From: UBA1309 sp047605645
GTDB lineage: Bacteria > Bacteroidota > Bacteroidia > Bacteroidales > Dysgonomonadaceae
Reading direction: 5' to 3'
Assembly: GCA_047605645.1 (NCBI GenBank)
Contig: JASGFJ010000016.1
Location: forward strand, 37,447 to 101,446
DNA length: 64,000 bases
The notes beneath the pieces are model-generated. The model was given only the letters and a program-made list of their open reading frames with translations, was not told the origin of the DNA and did not search any database. Shown piece after piece: positions 44,827 through 55,338 of the stretch (position 1 is its first letter; the number at the start of each line of letters is the position of its first letter). The translations under genes were made by a program, and so were the position numbers.

Positions 44827-45261
44827 CTACTTAACAAGCAGGATTTCTCTTGAGGAATGAGAAATCACAAATTCGGTTACACTGCCCATCAGTGTCCTGA
44901 CAATTCCGGATTTACCTCTCATCCCCATCACTATCAAGTCGGCCTGCCAATCTTCCGCTGTTTTAAGGATAGCCTCTTTTGGGTTTCCGACAGGCATCAA
45001 CCGGAGAATATCACTTCCATCCCAATGCGCCGTAATCGTATCGAAGGTGAGAATAGCTTCTTTCTTCAAAATGAGTTCAGCTTCTTGTGGTGTGACATTA
45101 GCATCCACATTCCCCGTCGCTTTGGCTTTATCGATAACAAACAAGAGCGCCGGAATTCCGCCCAACTGACGGGCTAACGACAACCCTTTGATCGCAATTT
45201 TCAGTGAATGCTCGCTCCCATCAACCGCGATTAATATTTTACTATACGTAGTACTTCCCAT
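44827..45261 (-). CDS. Universal stress protein (UspA family)
   Basis: 144 residues with the UspA fold: ILIAVDGSEHSLKIAIKGL at the N-terminus and the ATP-binding motif GMRGKSGIVRTLMGSVTEFV near the C-terminus (G-2x-G-9x-G-S). This implies a nucleotide-binding member. It lies 130 bp after crcB on the same strand, but the gap suggests separate transcription. Confidence 0.92.
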   Translation of the reverse strand: MGSTTYSKILIAVDGSEHSLKIAIKGLSLARQLGGIPALLFVIDKAKATGNVDANVTPQEAELILKKEAILTFDTITAHWDGSDILRLMPVGNPKEAILKTAEDWQADLIVMGMRGKSGIVRTLMGSVTEFVISHSSREILLVK

Positions 45262-45392
45262 GACGTTTAAATATCCGAAATTATTATTCCAGGCAGAATA
45301 GCCTTTTGCTTTTTATAGAAATGCCTTCAACTGGCTTTGCCTTCACATATAGATACAATATGATTATTTTTTCTTTTGCCGGATACGTATTT

Positions 45393-45770
45393 TCAAAACA
45401 ATTTGGTCACAGACCGTCCGACCACAACAAAACACAAACCTAAGATAAAACTTAATCCTGAATATACTATAAAATAAAGATACTCTTTGTTTTGTAAAAG
45501 CAGGATCGAATCATTCGAAAATGTTGAAAAAGTGGTGAATCCACCACACACACCCACTGTCAGGAACAAGCGCCAATCAGCAGTCATTATATTCCCTCTA
45601 TCCGAAAGTCCGTAAAATAAACCAATAAGAAAACATCCCAGAATATTAATCACAAATGTACCCCAGGGAAAAGCCGAAGCGACATTCAGTTGAAAATATT
45701 TCGATAGTAAAAAACGCATCGTTGTTCCGACAAAACCTCCCAGACCTGCTATTAAAATGGATTTAATCAT
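45393..45770 (-). CDS. crcB: Fluoride ion channel CrcB/Fluc
   Basis: A 125-residue, four-helix membrane channel that exports fluoride as a dual-topology dimer. Conserved parts are GGFVGTTMRFLLSK near residue 12, FPWGTFVINILGCFLIGLFY (with the pore Asn), and VGVCGGFTTFSTFSNDS carrying the central Na+ and phenylalanine-box residues. A fluoride riboswitch precedes it by 110 bp. Confidence 0.95.
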   Translation of the reverse strand: MIKSILIAGLGGFVGTTMRFLLSKYFQLNVASAFPWGTFVINILGCFLIGLFYGLSDRGNIMTADWRLFLTVGVCGGFTTFSTFSNDSILLLQNKEYLYFIVYSGLSFILGLCFVVVGRSVTKLF

Positions 45771-45879
45771 TCTCCTTTTGCTTTAAAATAATATTTATGT
45801 TTACTAAATAACGCTCAACCGTATAAAAAGAGAATACCTGCAGCTTATTACAAGATGCTGCAAAAGCAAATAATTGTAA

Positions 45880-45940
45880 TAAGATGCAGATATTATCAGC
45901 TCCTTTCGGGGCGGTTCGTGGTGAATACCATCACCAATAT
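45880..45940 (-). promoter_or_regulatory. Fluoride riboswitch (crcB motif)
   Basis: On the minus strand: TTGGTGATGGTATTCACC, then ACCGCCCCGAAAGGAGCTGA and TATCTGC, which match the fluoride aptamer's conserved blocks (GGTGATGG, the pseudoknot ACCGC, and the late AGCTGAT). After the aptamer, CTTATTACAA and TTGTAATAAG can pair, a likely part of the expression platform before crcB. Confidence 0.88.
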
Positions 45941-46115
45941 TTTTTTTAATGCTGCAAATCTAGGAATTAATTTTGAAAATGGCTCATAAAAAACACATTT
46001 TGGATCTAAAAAAACACTGTAAATATCCCTATAAAATACAGTTGGCCTTTGCGTAAGCAAAAAGAGCTTTAGAAACGAAAAACAAACACATCAAATCGAG
46101 GTTTCAAAAAAAATG

Positions 46116-46123
46116 TATCTTTG
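46116..46123 (+). promoter_or_regulatory. -7 box of the galactan HTCS gene
   Basis: TATCTTTG, 16 bp before the HTCS start codon. If used, the mRNA leader would be only about 10 bases. No good -33 TTTG was found at the expected distance. Confidence 0.45.
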
Positions 46124-46139
46124 TGCAAAAGCGTAAATC

Positions 46140-49100
46140 ATGATCATCCATATAAAAAGAAAAGCTGTTGCCGGACTACTCGTTTTTCTCTTTCAATTCA
46201 CTTATATATCTGCCTTTAACAGCCTGCGGACATTCACAAACATCTTGCCGAACGGAGAGGCATACAACATTCACTCCTTCAGGCAGGATTCGCTGGGAAT
46301 GATTTGGTTTGGAACAAACAAAGGACTGTTCTGCTACGACGGATACAACTGCATACAGCACTATGAACCGGGAGAAACATCCAACACCAATATTCATACC
46401 ATTGAAATCTTCGACGGCAAATGGATGTTGCTGGGAACCGATACGGGATTGCAGATATTCGACTATCAAAAAGACCGTTACGTCCCTCTCAACATCAAAT
46501 TTCCGCAAGATATCCGAAGCATAAAAATATACAAAGGGCTGATCTGGTTAGGCACTGCCACCGGAGTTTACACATACAATCCCGACACCCGTGAGTTGAA
46601 GAATAAAAGCAGAGGACTTACCAACAAAATCATCTATTCTCTTCTCATTACAAAAGATAATTCGTTCTATGCGGGTACTTATAACGGCCTGTTCAGATAT
46701 GACTTCACACTCGACAAATTCCAACATATAGATTTACCACACCGCGGAAATTCGGAAAATACGTTTATTAATTCACTCTATGAAGATTCACACTCCGGAA
46801 CTTTATGGATTGGTACGGAAGGAGCTCTTTTCTGCATGAATCCTCAAAACGGGCAAACAAACGAAATACTGCCCTTGCACGGAAATTCCATCAAATCGCT
46901 CACTCAAGACGCCGAAAACAGCTTAGTGATCGGAACCGACAACGGGCTCTACATTTACGATAAATCCACCGGCTCCATACAATACTCCGTACACGACTCA
47001 AGGAACAATAATTCTTTGATAAACAATATTATTTGGGATGTTTTTTCCGACAAAGACAAAAATCTGTGGCTAGGTACCGACAATGGGATCTCACTTTCGC
47101 CCTTCAATAATTTCCTCAAAACAATCCCTATCGCGGCCATCACAGGTATTGGCGACGGGAATCGGTTTTACTCTATTTATAAGGACAGTAGAGGATATTA
47201 CTGGCTGGGAGGAACAAATGGATTAATCAGGACCAAGTCCGTTTTCTCGCCCACAGGCGATGCTTTGTGGTTCAAAATGGGTGATCCGAAAAACAATATT
47301 TCCCACAATCGTATTCGGTATATATACGAAGATCGAAAAAAAGACTTATGGGTCGCCTCTGATGGCAGCATCTGCCGCTTTAACTATCAAAACCGCCAGT
47401 TCTCAAATTACCGAATCACCGATAAAACCAATCTGCTCAACAGTAATTGGGCTTATTTTCTTTTCGAAGACACCAACGGCATGTTGTGGATAGCAACTTG
47501 TGCAGGTGGTGTTTTCACGGTCTCGGCAAAAGACTTGGTTGCTACTCCTTTCAATAACATTGCCGCATACAACTATTCGACAGCGAATGGCTTGTCGGGC
47601 AACTTCGTCAATCAGATTGTGGAAGATCTGAACGGACAGGCATGGCTGTTGCTCTACAATCGAGGAATCAATAAAATCGATATGAAAACCCATAAGGTCG
47701 AAAGAATCGAGATAAAAACCCCGGAAGGACAAACGCAAAATCCATCATTTATCATGCGCGATGACAAGGGATTTATCTGGGCAGGACTACCGGGGACAAT
47801 CGTACGGATAAACCCGCTCACCAAACAAACAAATTATATCCGGTTTGACTCTTTCAATCAGAATGAGGTATTGTCGATGTGTGATGTCGGACAAAACATC
47901 TGGGTGACGACCACCGGAGGAGTATGGCAGATTCATAAAAAAGACTTTGAAGCCAAAAGACTAAATATTCCGGACAAGCCTTATTCGTGCATCTTCTATT
48001 CCCCACAGGACAATAAAGTTTATTTGGGAGGAATTGATGAGATATCAATACTTAATCCGGAGGAAATCAGCAAACCGAAACCTCAAAACAAGATTTACAT
48101 CACCGGATTACTGGTGAACGACAGGCGTTACAATTTCAATGCCTCTTCGGATGAAAAAAACATCCGATACAGAGACCAATTTACTCTTAATTCAGAACAA
48201 AACAACCTGACTTTCGAATTCTCCGATTTCAACTATTCGAACAGCAGCGCTGAAAAATATGTATATCGGTTGAAAGGCATCTCTGACTCTTGGAATATAA
48301 TCAAACCAAACAGCAATCGGATTTCATTTTCGGGGCTCAACTATGGCAATTACGAGTTGATTATAAGCAAACTTGACAACAGTGGAAACCCATCCTCCGA
48401 CAGCACGGTCATTTCTTTCCGCATCTCCCCTCCGTGGTATCTGAGCATTTGGGCAAAAATCATATACAGCTTGCTGATCATCGGACTGATTATCTGGATT
48501 ATCAACTTCTTCAACGTGCGTCACCGCCTTAAAATCGAACGGGTAGAGAAAGATAAAACTCTTGAACTCGTGAAAATGAAAATTGATTTCTTCACCAATG
48601 TATCCCACGAATTCAAAACCCCTCTCAGCATGATCGTGGGTCCGGTGAGCCGATTGATTTCCGAAACAAAAGATTCGTCGAAAAAAAGAGAACTTTTGCA
48701 TATCCAGAAAAATGCGTTGAAACTCAATTCTCTCATCCGTCAGCTGCTCGACTTCAACAGAGAGGAATCGGGAGTAGAAAGTAAACTGCTTCTCGATAAT
48801 ATTGAAATCGTAGAGTTTGCACGTCATATTTTTTCTTCGTTTGAGAGCGGTTTTGCAAATAAAAAGCTGCGGTTTTCTTTTTCCTCTTCCGTCGAAAAGT
48901 TCTATATCGTCCTTGACATGCTTAAAATGGAATCTGTGCTGAACAACCTGATGTCTAATGCCTGCAAGTTTGCCAAAGAAGAAGGAAAGGTCGAGATGAG
49001 TATCCAGCTCCTTAACGAAGAGATGATGAAAATATCCGTTTTTGATGAAGGTGCCAGTCTATCGGAAAGAGAAATAAAACACATTTTTGACAGGTACTAC

Positions 49101-50081
49101 CAATCCGAACGCACAAATATTCTGGTAGAAGGGAGTGGAATCGGACTTTATCTGGTGAAAAAATACACCGAAGAACACGGCGGCCGCGTACAAGCGGAAT
49201 CAGAAACAGGCAAAAGCACAACCGTCAGCATTTTTCTGCCTATATCATTCGAATCGGTAGAGAAAAGCTTGGGTGCCCCACCGACTATACACGACAACAA
49301 ACCAGACAATATAAAATCTATATTAATCGTAGAGGATGAAAAAGAAATTGCTGAGTTTATCGCTGAAATATTTTCAGGAGAGTACATCTATTCTATAGCA
49401 GAAAATGGGAAAGAAGGCTTGGCTATGGTCGAGACATTAAACCCCGATGTTGTTATCACCGACATGATGATGCCGGTGATGAATGGCCTGGAAATGGTGA
49501 AAGAGATCAGAAAAAACGGAAAAACAAGCACGATTCCTATCCTGATGCTGACTGCTAAAGACGATCGTGAAACAGAACTGGAAAGTATGAAACTTCATAT
49601 TGATGGCTTTATTTCGAAGCCTTTTGACCCTGAAATACTAGCTGCAAAGGTGAAACAAATTATCGGCACACACGAACGAATGGAAAAAAGGGTGAGAGTC
49701 GTATCCGCTATCGAACCACAACCCAATGAAATACAGTCTGCCGACGAAAAGCTATTACAGGAAATTACACATATTATTGAAACTCACATGTCGGATTCCG
49801 ATCTAAACGTAAATGCTTTGTCGGAGTTTGCTGGAGTTAGCTCCAAACAAATATACCGAAAAATAAAACAACTTACCGGACAATCTCCTGTCGAATTTAT
49901 CCGAAATTACCGACTGAAAAAGGCTGCAATTCTTCTTGCTCAGGATAAATTATCTATTGCCGAGGTGATGTTTATGGTGGGATTTTCGAACCACTCCTAT
50001 TTTTCCAAATGCTTTCAGAAACAGTTCGGAAAAACTCCCCGTGAATTTATCGATGACAGCCAAAACAACACAGAAAACTGA
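46140..50081 (+). CDS. Hybrid two-component system regulator of the galactan locus
   Basis: 1313 residues. After the signal peptide (to about 26) come Reg_prop propeller repeats (MIWFGTNKGLFCYDGYN, LIWLGTATGVYTYNP, LWLGTDNGISL) and a Y_Y_Y domain (about 680-760). A membrane helix near 771-793 precedes a histidine kinase with VSHEFKTPL (His about 823) and an ATPase with NNLMSNACKFAKE. The receiver has LIVEDEKEI and ITDMMMPVMNG (Asp about 1108), and the AraC HTH occupies about 1205-1313. The kinase G1 box reads DEGASLSE where D-x-G-x-G is usual. It directly precedes the susCD operon in the same direction and should switch it on when galacto-oligosaccharides bind the propeller. Confidence 0.95.
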   Translation: MIIHIKRKAVAGLLVFLFQFTYISAFNSLRTFTNILPNGEAYNIHSFRQDSLGMIWFGTNKGLFCYDGYNCIQHYEPGETSNTNIHTIEIFDGKWMLLGTDTGLQIFDYQKDRYVPLNIKFPQDIRSIKIYKGLIWLGTATGVYTYNPDTRELKNKSRGLTNKIIYSLLITKDNSFYAGTYNGLFRYDFTLDKFQHIDLPHRGNSENTFINSLYEDSHSGTLWIGTEGALFCMNPQNGQTNEILPLHGNSIKSLTQDAENSLVIGTDNGLYIYDKSTGSIQYSVHDSRNNNSLINNIIWDVFSDKDKNLWLGTDNGISLSPFNNFLKTIPIAAITGIGDGNRFYSIYKDSRGYYWLGGTNGLIRTKSVFSPTGDALWFKMGDPKNNISHNRIRYIYEDRKKDLWVASDGSICRFNYQNRQFSNYRITDKTNLLNSNWAYFLFEDTNGMLWIATCAGGVFTVSAKDLVATPFNNIAAYNYSTANGLSGNFVNQIVEDLNGQAWLLLYNRGINKIDMKTHKVERIEIKTPEGQTQNPSFIMRDDKGFIWAGLPGTIVRINPLTKQTNYIRFDSFNQNEVLSMCDVGQNIWVTTTGGVWQIHKKDFEAKRLNIPDKPYSCIFYSPQDNKVYLGGIDEISILNPEEISKPKPQNKIYITGLLVNDRRYNFNASSDEKNIRYRDQFTLNSEQNNLTFEFSDFNYSNSSAEKYVYRLKGISDSWNIIKPNSNRISFSGLNYGNYELIISKLDNSGNPSSDSTVISFRISPPWYLSIWAKIIYSLLIIGLIIWIINFFNVRHRLKIERVEKDKTLELVKMKIDFFTNVSHEFKTPLSMIVGPVSRLISETKDSSKKRELLHIQKNALKLNSLIRQLLDFNREESGVESKLLLDNIEIVEFARHIFSSFESGFANKKLRFSFSSSVEKFYIVLDMLKMESVLNNLMSNACKFAKEEGKVEMSIQLLNEEMMKISVFDEGASLSEREIKHIFDRYYQSERTNILVEGSGIGLYLVKKYTEEHGGRVQAESETGKSTTVSIFLPISFESVEKSLGAPPTIHDNKPDNIKSILIVEDEKEIAEFIAEIFSGEYIYSIAENGKEGLAMVETLNPDVVITDMMMPVMNGLEMVKEIRKNGKTSTIPILMLTAKDDRETELESMKLHIDGFISKPFDPEILAAKVKQIIGTHERMEKRVRVVSAIEPQPNEIQSADEKLLQEITHIIETHMSDSDLNVNALSEFAGVSSKQIYRKIKQLTGQSPVEFIRNYRLKKAAILLAQDKLSIAEVMFMVGFSNHSYFSKCFQKQFGKTPREFIDDSQNNTEN

Positions 50082-50772
50082 TTATCAACCACAAACAAAA
50101 AGAAGCAGATTGTGTTAAAACCGGAGAATGTCCGATTTGTATCAATAAATGTCCAATATCATCCGCGTCAGAAACAGAAGAAGGTATAAATTTGCTTACA
50201 ACAATTGAAGTCCGGAACACGACAATCAATATTTCGTTTGTTCTAACAAACAATCGACTTAGAAAATGCTCTCTTTCGGAATACAATTGAAAAGGAGATT
50301 TAATAAGACTCCCGGAACGCAGTGATTTTTTAGTTAGTATTAATGGAATTTAAGTGTAAGCAGTTTAATTATTTTATGGAGAAAATCGAAAAGTACGTAT
50401 TATCGTCGTTCCGGGAGTTTATATTTAGTCTTAAAAACACGATTTCCATATTTGGTGAAGTCGGTATTCAACAAAGCCCGGTTTTCTCTTTACAACATCA
50501 AACCAATATAGACCGAAGAATAAAAAGAACATCTTAAATCTTTAGCCTGATCTAAACATACTACTTCCAGAATCTTAACAACTATTCCATCTGGGATTCA
50601 AAAATGAATTCTATTGGGGAGTGCGCGCTTAGATAAAGCAAAAAGATGAACCATATACATGAACTGTCTAAATAATACGATTAGAAAGACAAAAAAAGAC
50701 TAGTAAGTAACAAAATAAACCAAATAAAGAAACCTATTAAAAAGAACTTCTTAAACATTCAATATCAACATC
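50082..50772 (+). other. Regulatory region between HTCS and susC
   Basis: 690 bp without a convincing gene; a 64-codon frame at 50343 lacks any family pattern. The length and AT-richness fit the long leaders in front of HTCS-controlled susC genes. No operator repeat could be fixed. Confidence 0.45.
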
Positions 50773-53709
50773 ATGAAAAAATGTAGATTTTATACATCAT
50801 TCATTCTTCTTCTATTATTCGCATTTTGCCTGTCTCCTGCTGCTTTTGCTCAGACCGGTAAAATCAGCGGTGTAGTAACAGATGAGACAAATACTCCTGT
50901 AATCGGGGCTGTAGTAAAAGTGATTGGCACAAGTATTGCTACCGCAACCGACATTGATGGAAAATACAGTATCACATTGCCGGCAGGGAAGAACCAACTT
51001 GAGTTCACCTACATTGGCCTTGACACACAAACCATCACAGCTTCCTCCGGAGTAATAAATGTACGCATGACAACCAAGTCACACGAACTGACCGACGTTG
51101 TCGTTATCGGTTATGGCACAACTCGCAAAAGCGATCTGACCGGTTCGGTGAGCAATGTCAGCAGCAAGGATTTCAATTCCGGGCTCATTAGTTCACCGGA
51201 ACAACTTATCAATGGAAAAGTATCCGGCGTGCAAATCATGTCTAACAGCGGTTCACCCACAGCGGGAAGTACCATCCGTGTACGTGGTGGTGCATCTCTG
51301 AATGCCAGCAACGACCCCTTGATCGTTGTCGACGGAATGCCGCTCGAAGCAGGAGGTATCAGCGGAAACAGCAGTAACTTTCTGAGCCTGATAAACCCAT
51401 CGGATATCGAAAGTATGACCATCCTGAAAGACGCCTCTTCCACTGCCATCTATGGCTCACGGGCTTCCAATGGAGTAATTATCATTACGACAAAGAAAGG
51501 AACAGGAACAGGCTTGAAACTGACAGCCAGCTCCACCAATTCTATTCAAACGCGTACCAAACTGGCGGATATGCTCACCAGAGATCAGTTTACAGATATC
51601 ATCCGTGCGCAAGGAACAGCCGCTCAACAAGCTCTCCTCGGAACAAGCAATACGGATTGGAACAACGAAATTTATCGCCCCGCATTCGGAACCGATAATA
51701 ATGTAAGTCTTGCCGGACGTATCGGGAGCAAACTACCCGTGCGTCTTTCTATCGGTTATTACAATCAAAACGGATTAGTAAAGACTGATAATGCCAAACG
51801 ACTAACCGGAAGCATGACACTTTCTCCCTATTTTTTCAATGACGACCTGAAACTGACTTTTAATGTAAAAGGTTCGTTAAATAACAATCGCTTTCCGAAC
51901 ACAGGCGCCATCTGGGCAGCTAACGTCTACAATCCTACTCTCCCTGTCTATTCCGGGACAAACGCCTATGGAGGTTATACCGAAGCATTAGATAATTCAG
52001 GTAATCCGGTGAACGGAGGCGTAAGAAATCCACTCGGCCTTCTCAACCAATACAAATCGACCAGTGACGTAAAACGCATTATAGGCAACTTTGATGTAGA
52101 TTATAAATTTCGTTTTCTTCCCGAGTTGAAATTCCATACGACATTAGGCTATGATTATGCACAAGGTCAGGGCAACATCTATGAATCAGCCGATGCCGCC
52201 GAAACATACACGACCGGCGGACGCGATTACACCTATGGTCCGCAGAAAAGTATCAACCGGTTGCTGACAACCTATTTCAATTACAACAAGACATTTGACG
52301 CTATCCGCAGCAATATTGATGCAACTGCCGGATACGATTATCAATTCTGGAAAACAACCATGCCCGCTTATACTGTCTTAAACACATTGGGAGACACACA
52401 ATCATCTACTGCCGAAAAAGACGAGCGCCATGCATTAATATCCTACTACGGACGTCTCAACTATACATTCATGGACAGATATGTATTGACAACCACAGTA
52501 CGTAGCGACGGAACATCCCGTTTCAATCCGAACAACCGCTGGGGAGTATTCCCTTCTGTGGCATTGGCATGGAAAATGAACGAAGAATCATTCCTGAAAG
52601 ATGTGAAGGCTCTAAGCAACTTGAAGCTACGCACCAGTTTTGGTATCACAGGGCAACAGGAAGGAATAGGAAACTACAATTACATTCCCGTATACACCAT
52701 CAGTCAGAATGGTGCACAAGTGTTGTTCGGAGACCAGTATTATTATTCCTATCGTCCGCAGGCATACGTAGAGAACCTGAAATGGGAAACAACTTCTTCC
52801 TGGAATTTTGGGGTGGACTTCGGCTTCTTAGACAACAAGATTACCGGTTCGTTTGATTATTATACCCGTAAAACAAAAGATTTGCTCGCCACCGTACCTT
52901 CACCGGCAGGAGTCAATTTCTCCAAAAATATCCTGACCAATGTAGGTAACGTGAAAAGTCGCGGATGGGAACTTACGTTAAACGCAACTCCAATCAGCAA
53001 TAAAGATTTCACATGGGATGTGAGTTACAATATGTCATGGCAAAAACAAGAAGTAACAAACCTTTCCTTAGTGAAGGGTGGAGCTGTCACAAACACATTG
53101 GTCGGTCCCAACATCGACAGTTATCAGTTTCAGGTGCTGACAGAGGGATACGCCCCAAACATGTTCTACGTTTACCATCAGCTATATGATGCCAACACTG
53201 GAAAGCCGATTGAAGGAGCATACGCCGACATCAACAATGACGGACAAATCAACTCTTCCGACTTGTACCACTTCCATTCACCGGCTCCGGACTATATTTT
53301 CGGACTAAGTACATCTTTAAGATATAAAAAGTGGCGTCTAGCGACAAGCTTAAGAGCAAACCTGGGAAACTATGTCTACAACGGTGTAGCCATGAATACC
53401 GGCGCATGGAGTACTGTCAGCTATAATTCATTTCAGCTGAACAATCTCAACAAAGATTATCTTTACACCGGATTCCAAAACCGCCAGTATCTTTCAGACT
53501 ATTATGTAAGAAATGCATCGTTCATTAAAATGGATAATTTATCATTGGCATACACGTTCAATAAGTATCTCAGTATGACAGCGATGGTACAAAATGTATT
53601 TACCATCACCAAATACAACGGAGTAGACCCGGAAGTTCCGAACGGAATGGATTTATCCTTCTATCCGAGACCCAGAACATTCTCGATGAATCTGGCTTTT
53701 ACATTCTAA
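50773..53709 (+). CDS. SusC-like TonB-dependent outer-membrane transporter
   Basis: 978 residues. The signal peptide ends at AFAQ (about 27). A carboxypeptidase-like regulatory domain follows (about 31-105: ISGVVTDETNTPVIGAVVKV). The TonB-box region DVVVIGYGTTRKSDLTGSVS leads into the plug (to about 235), with GVIIITTKKG at its end. The 22-strand barrel ends FYPRPRTFSMNLAFTF, the classic SusC ending. It imports oligosaccharides held by the SusD lid. First gene of the operon with SusD, SusE-like and GH53. Confidence 0.96.
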   Translation: MKKCRFYTSFILLLLFAFCLSPAAFAQTGKISGVVTDETNTPVIGAVVKVIGTSIATATDIDGKYSITLPAGKNQLEFTYIGLDTQTITASSGVINVRMTTKSHELTDVVVIGYGTTRKSDLTGSVSNVSSKDFNSGLISSPEQLINGKVSGVQIMSNSGSPTAGSTIRVRGGASLNASNDPLIVVDGMPLEAGGISGNSSNFLSLINPSDIESMTILKDASSTAIYGSRASNGVIIITTKKGTGTGLKLTASSTNSIQTRTKLADMLTRDQFTDIIRAQGTAAQQALLGTSNTDWNNEIYRPAFGTDNNVSLAGRIGSKLPVRLSIGYYNQNGLVKTDNAKRLTGSMTLSPYFFNDDLKLTFNVKGSLNNNRFPNTGAIWAANVYNPTLPVYSGTNAYGGYTEALDNSGNPVNGGVRNPLGLLNQYKSTSDVKRIIGNFDVDYKFRFLPELKFHTTLGYDYAQGQGNIYESADAAETYTTGGRDYTYGPQKSINRLLTTYFNYNKTFDAIRSNIDATAGYDYQFWKTTMPAYTVLNTLGDTQSSTAEKDERHALISYYGRLNYTFMDRYVLTTTVRSDGTSRFNPNNRWGVFPSVALAWKMNEESFLKDVKALSNLKLRTSFGITGQQEGIGNYNYIPVYTISQNGAQVLFGDQYYYSYRPQAYVENLKWETTSSWNFGVDFGFLDNKITGSFDYYTRKTKDLLATVPSPAGVNFSKNILTNVGNVKSRGWELTLNATPISNKDFTWDVSYNMSWQKQEVTNLSLVKGGAVTNTLVGPNIDSYQFQVLTEGYAPNMFYVYHQLYDANTGKPIEGAYADINNDGQINSSDLYHFHSPAPDYIFGLSTSLRYKKWRLATSLRANLGNYVYNGVAMNTGAWSTVSYNSFQLNNLNKDYLYTGFQNRQYLSDYYVRNASFIKMDNLSLAYTFNKYLSMTAMVQNVFTITKYNGVDPEVPNGMDLSFYPRPRTFSMNLAFTF

Positions 53710-53730
53710 GAATCTTAAATTTTGACAACA

Positions 53731-55320
53731 ATGAAAAAATCAATTTATATAATCTTGATGATGGTTGCTGTAATAGGCGGACTAGCATCCTGTACCGACG
53801 ATTTGAATCAGAAGCCTCATGCGCAAACGACTTCGGATGATGTTTATTCCGACGCAGCCAACTACAAAATGGTATTGGCTAAACTATATACAGCTTTTGT
53901 AACCATGGGACAAGAGAAAGGAAACTCCAGCAGTCTCGACCTGACCAGTAACAGCGGACAGGATTACATGCGTTGTTTCTTCAATTTGCAGGAATGTGGA
54001 ACCGATGAAGTCGCTTCCACCTGGCTTGAGGGAGACAAAGTAAAAGATCTGACTTACCTCTCATGGGACGCAAACGACCCTTGGGTATCGGATATGTACT
54101 ACCGAATCTATTATAATATCGCGTTGTGTAACGAGTTTATCAGAAACTCCACCGACGGCAAAATCGCCGGATTCACGGAAAGCCAGCAAGCAGAAATCAA
54201 ACATTACAGAGCAGAAGCCCGTTTCTTAAGAGCTTTCTGCTATTATCACGCAATGGATCTTTTCCGCAATATCCCTTTCGTTACCGAAAATGACCCTGTA
54301 GGTTCTTTCATTCCTCCAAGATACACCACAAGCCAGGTATTCAGTTATGTAGAAAGTGAATTAAAAAGCATCGATCCAGATTTATTGAGTAAAGACTCAT
54401 GTGAATATGGCCGTGCAAACAAAGATGCTGCTTACACACTGCTAGCAAAGTTGTATCTTAACGCTTCGGTTTACACCGGCACCGCACACTATTCAGACTG
54501 TATCGCATATTGCGAGAAGGTGATTGCCGACGGATATTCACTGGATGCAGATTACAAGAAGCTTTTCAATGCAGACAATAACAAACGCACGGACGAAATC
54601 ATCTTCGCTTTCCCGGTAGATGCCACCAATACTGTTTCGTGGGGTTCGACTACTTATCTGGTATGTGGTGCTGTCAGCAACACCTCCGATTATCAAAAAC
54701 CGGCCGACTATGGCGTAGCAGCCGGATGGGGAATGTTCCGTTCCAGAGGGGAACTTCCGGCATTATTCAGTAATAAAGACGGACGTAAACTCTTCTTCAC
54801 AGAAGGACAGACTCAATATCTGGACGAAATAGACAACCAAAGTTATGGTTACTTTGTTTCCAAATGGACAAACTTGACAGACGCCGGAACAGCAGCTTCG
54901 AATACGGCCGATGGAGGTGTAAACACAGATTACCCTGTATTCCGCCTGGCTGAAGTATATTTGATGCTGGGAGAAGCTGTAGCCCGCGGAGGAGCAGGAA
55001 GCTCTGCTTCAGAAGCATTAGGATATATGAATGCGCTGCGCCAGCGTGCTTTCGGGGACAACTACGAATCTGACGGCAAATTGACTGCTGCCGACCTGAC
55101 CGTAAATTTTTATCTTGATGAACGTGCTCGCGAGATGTATTGGGAATGCCAACGCCGCACCGACCTAATCCGCTATGGAAAATTCACGACATCCGACTAT
55201 CTGTGGCAATGGAAAGGGGGCATCAAAGACGGACAGGCTGTCGCAAGTAAATACAATTATTATCCCATTCCGGCAACCGATCTCACAGCAAATCCCAATT
55301 TGTTTAATACGGAATACTAA
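53731..55320 (+). CDS. SusD-like surface glycan-binding lipoprotein
   Basis: 529 residues from ATG 53731; an in-frame TTG nine bases earlier is less likely. The lipoprotein signal ends LASCTDD. The SusD fold shows YYRIYYNIALCNEFI, HYRAEARFLRAFCYYHAMDL, the TPR-like helices with YTLLAKLYLNASVYTG, and the C-terminal YWECQRRTDLIRYGKF and YYPIPATDLTANPNL. It acts as the lid of the SusC transporter. It starts 21 bp after susC. Confidence 0.95.
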   Translation: MKKSIYIILMMVAVIGGLASCTDDLNQKPHAQTTSDDVYSDAANYKMVLAKLYTAFVTMGQEKGNSSSLDLTSNSGQDYMRCFFNLQECGTDEVASTWLEGDKVKDLTYLSWDANDPWVSDMYYRIYYNIALCNEFIRNSTDGKIAGFTESQQAEIKHYRAEARFLRAFCYYHAMDLFRNIPFVTENDPVGSFIPPRYTTSQVFSYVESELKSIDPDLLSKDSCEYGRANKDAAYTLLAKLYLNASVYTGTAHYSDCIAYCEKVIADGYSLDADYKKLFNADNNKRTDEIIFAFPVDATNTVSWGSTTYLVCGAVSNTSDYQKPADYGVAAGWGMFRSRGELPALFSNKDGRKLFFTEGQTQYLDEIDNQSYGYFVSKWTNLTDAGTAASNTADGGVNTDYPVFRLAEVYLMLGEAVARGGAGSSASEALGYMNALRQRAFGDNYESDGKLTAADLTVNFYLDERAREMYWECQRRTDLIRYGKFTTSDYLWQWKGGIKDGQAVASKYNYYPIPATDLTANPNLFNTEY

Positions 55321-55338
55321 CCTTATATTTAAAAAGTA

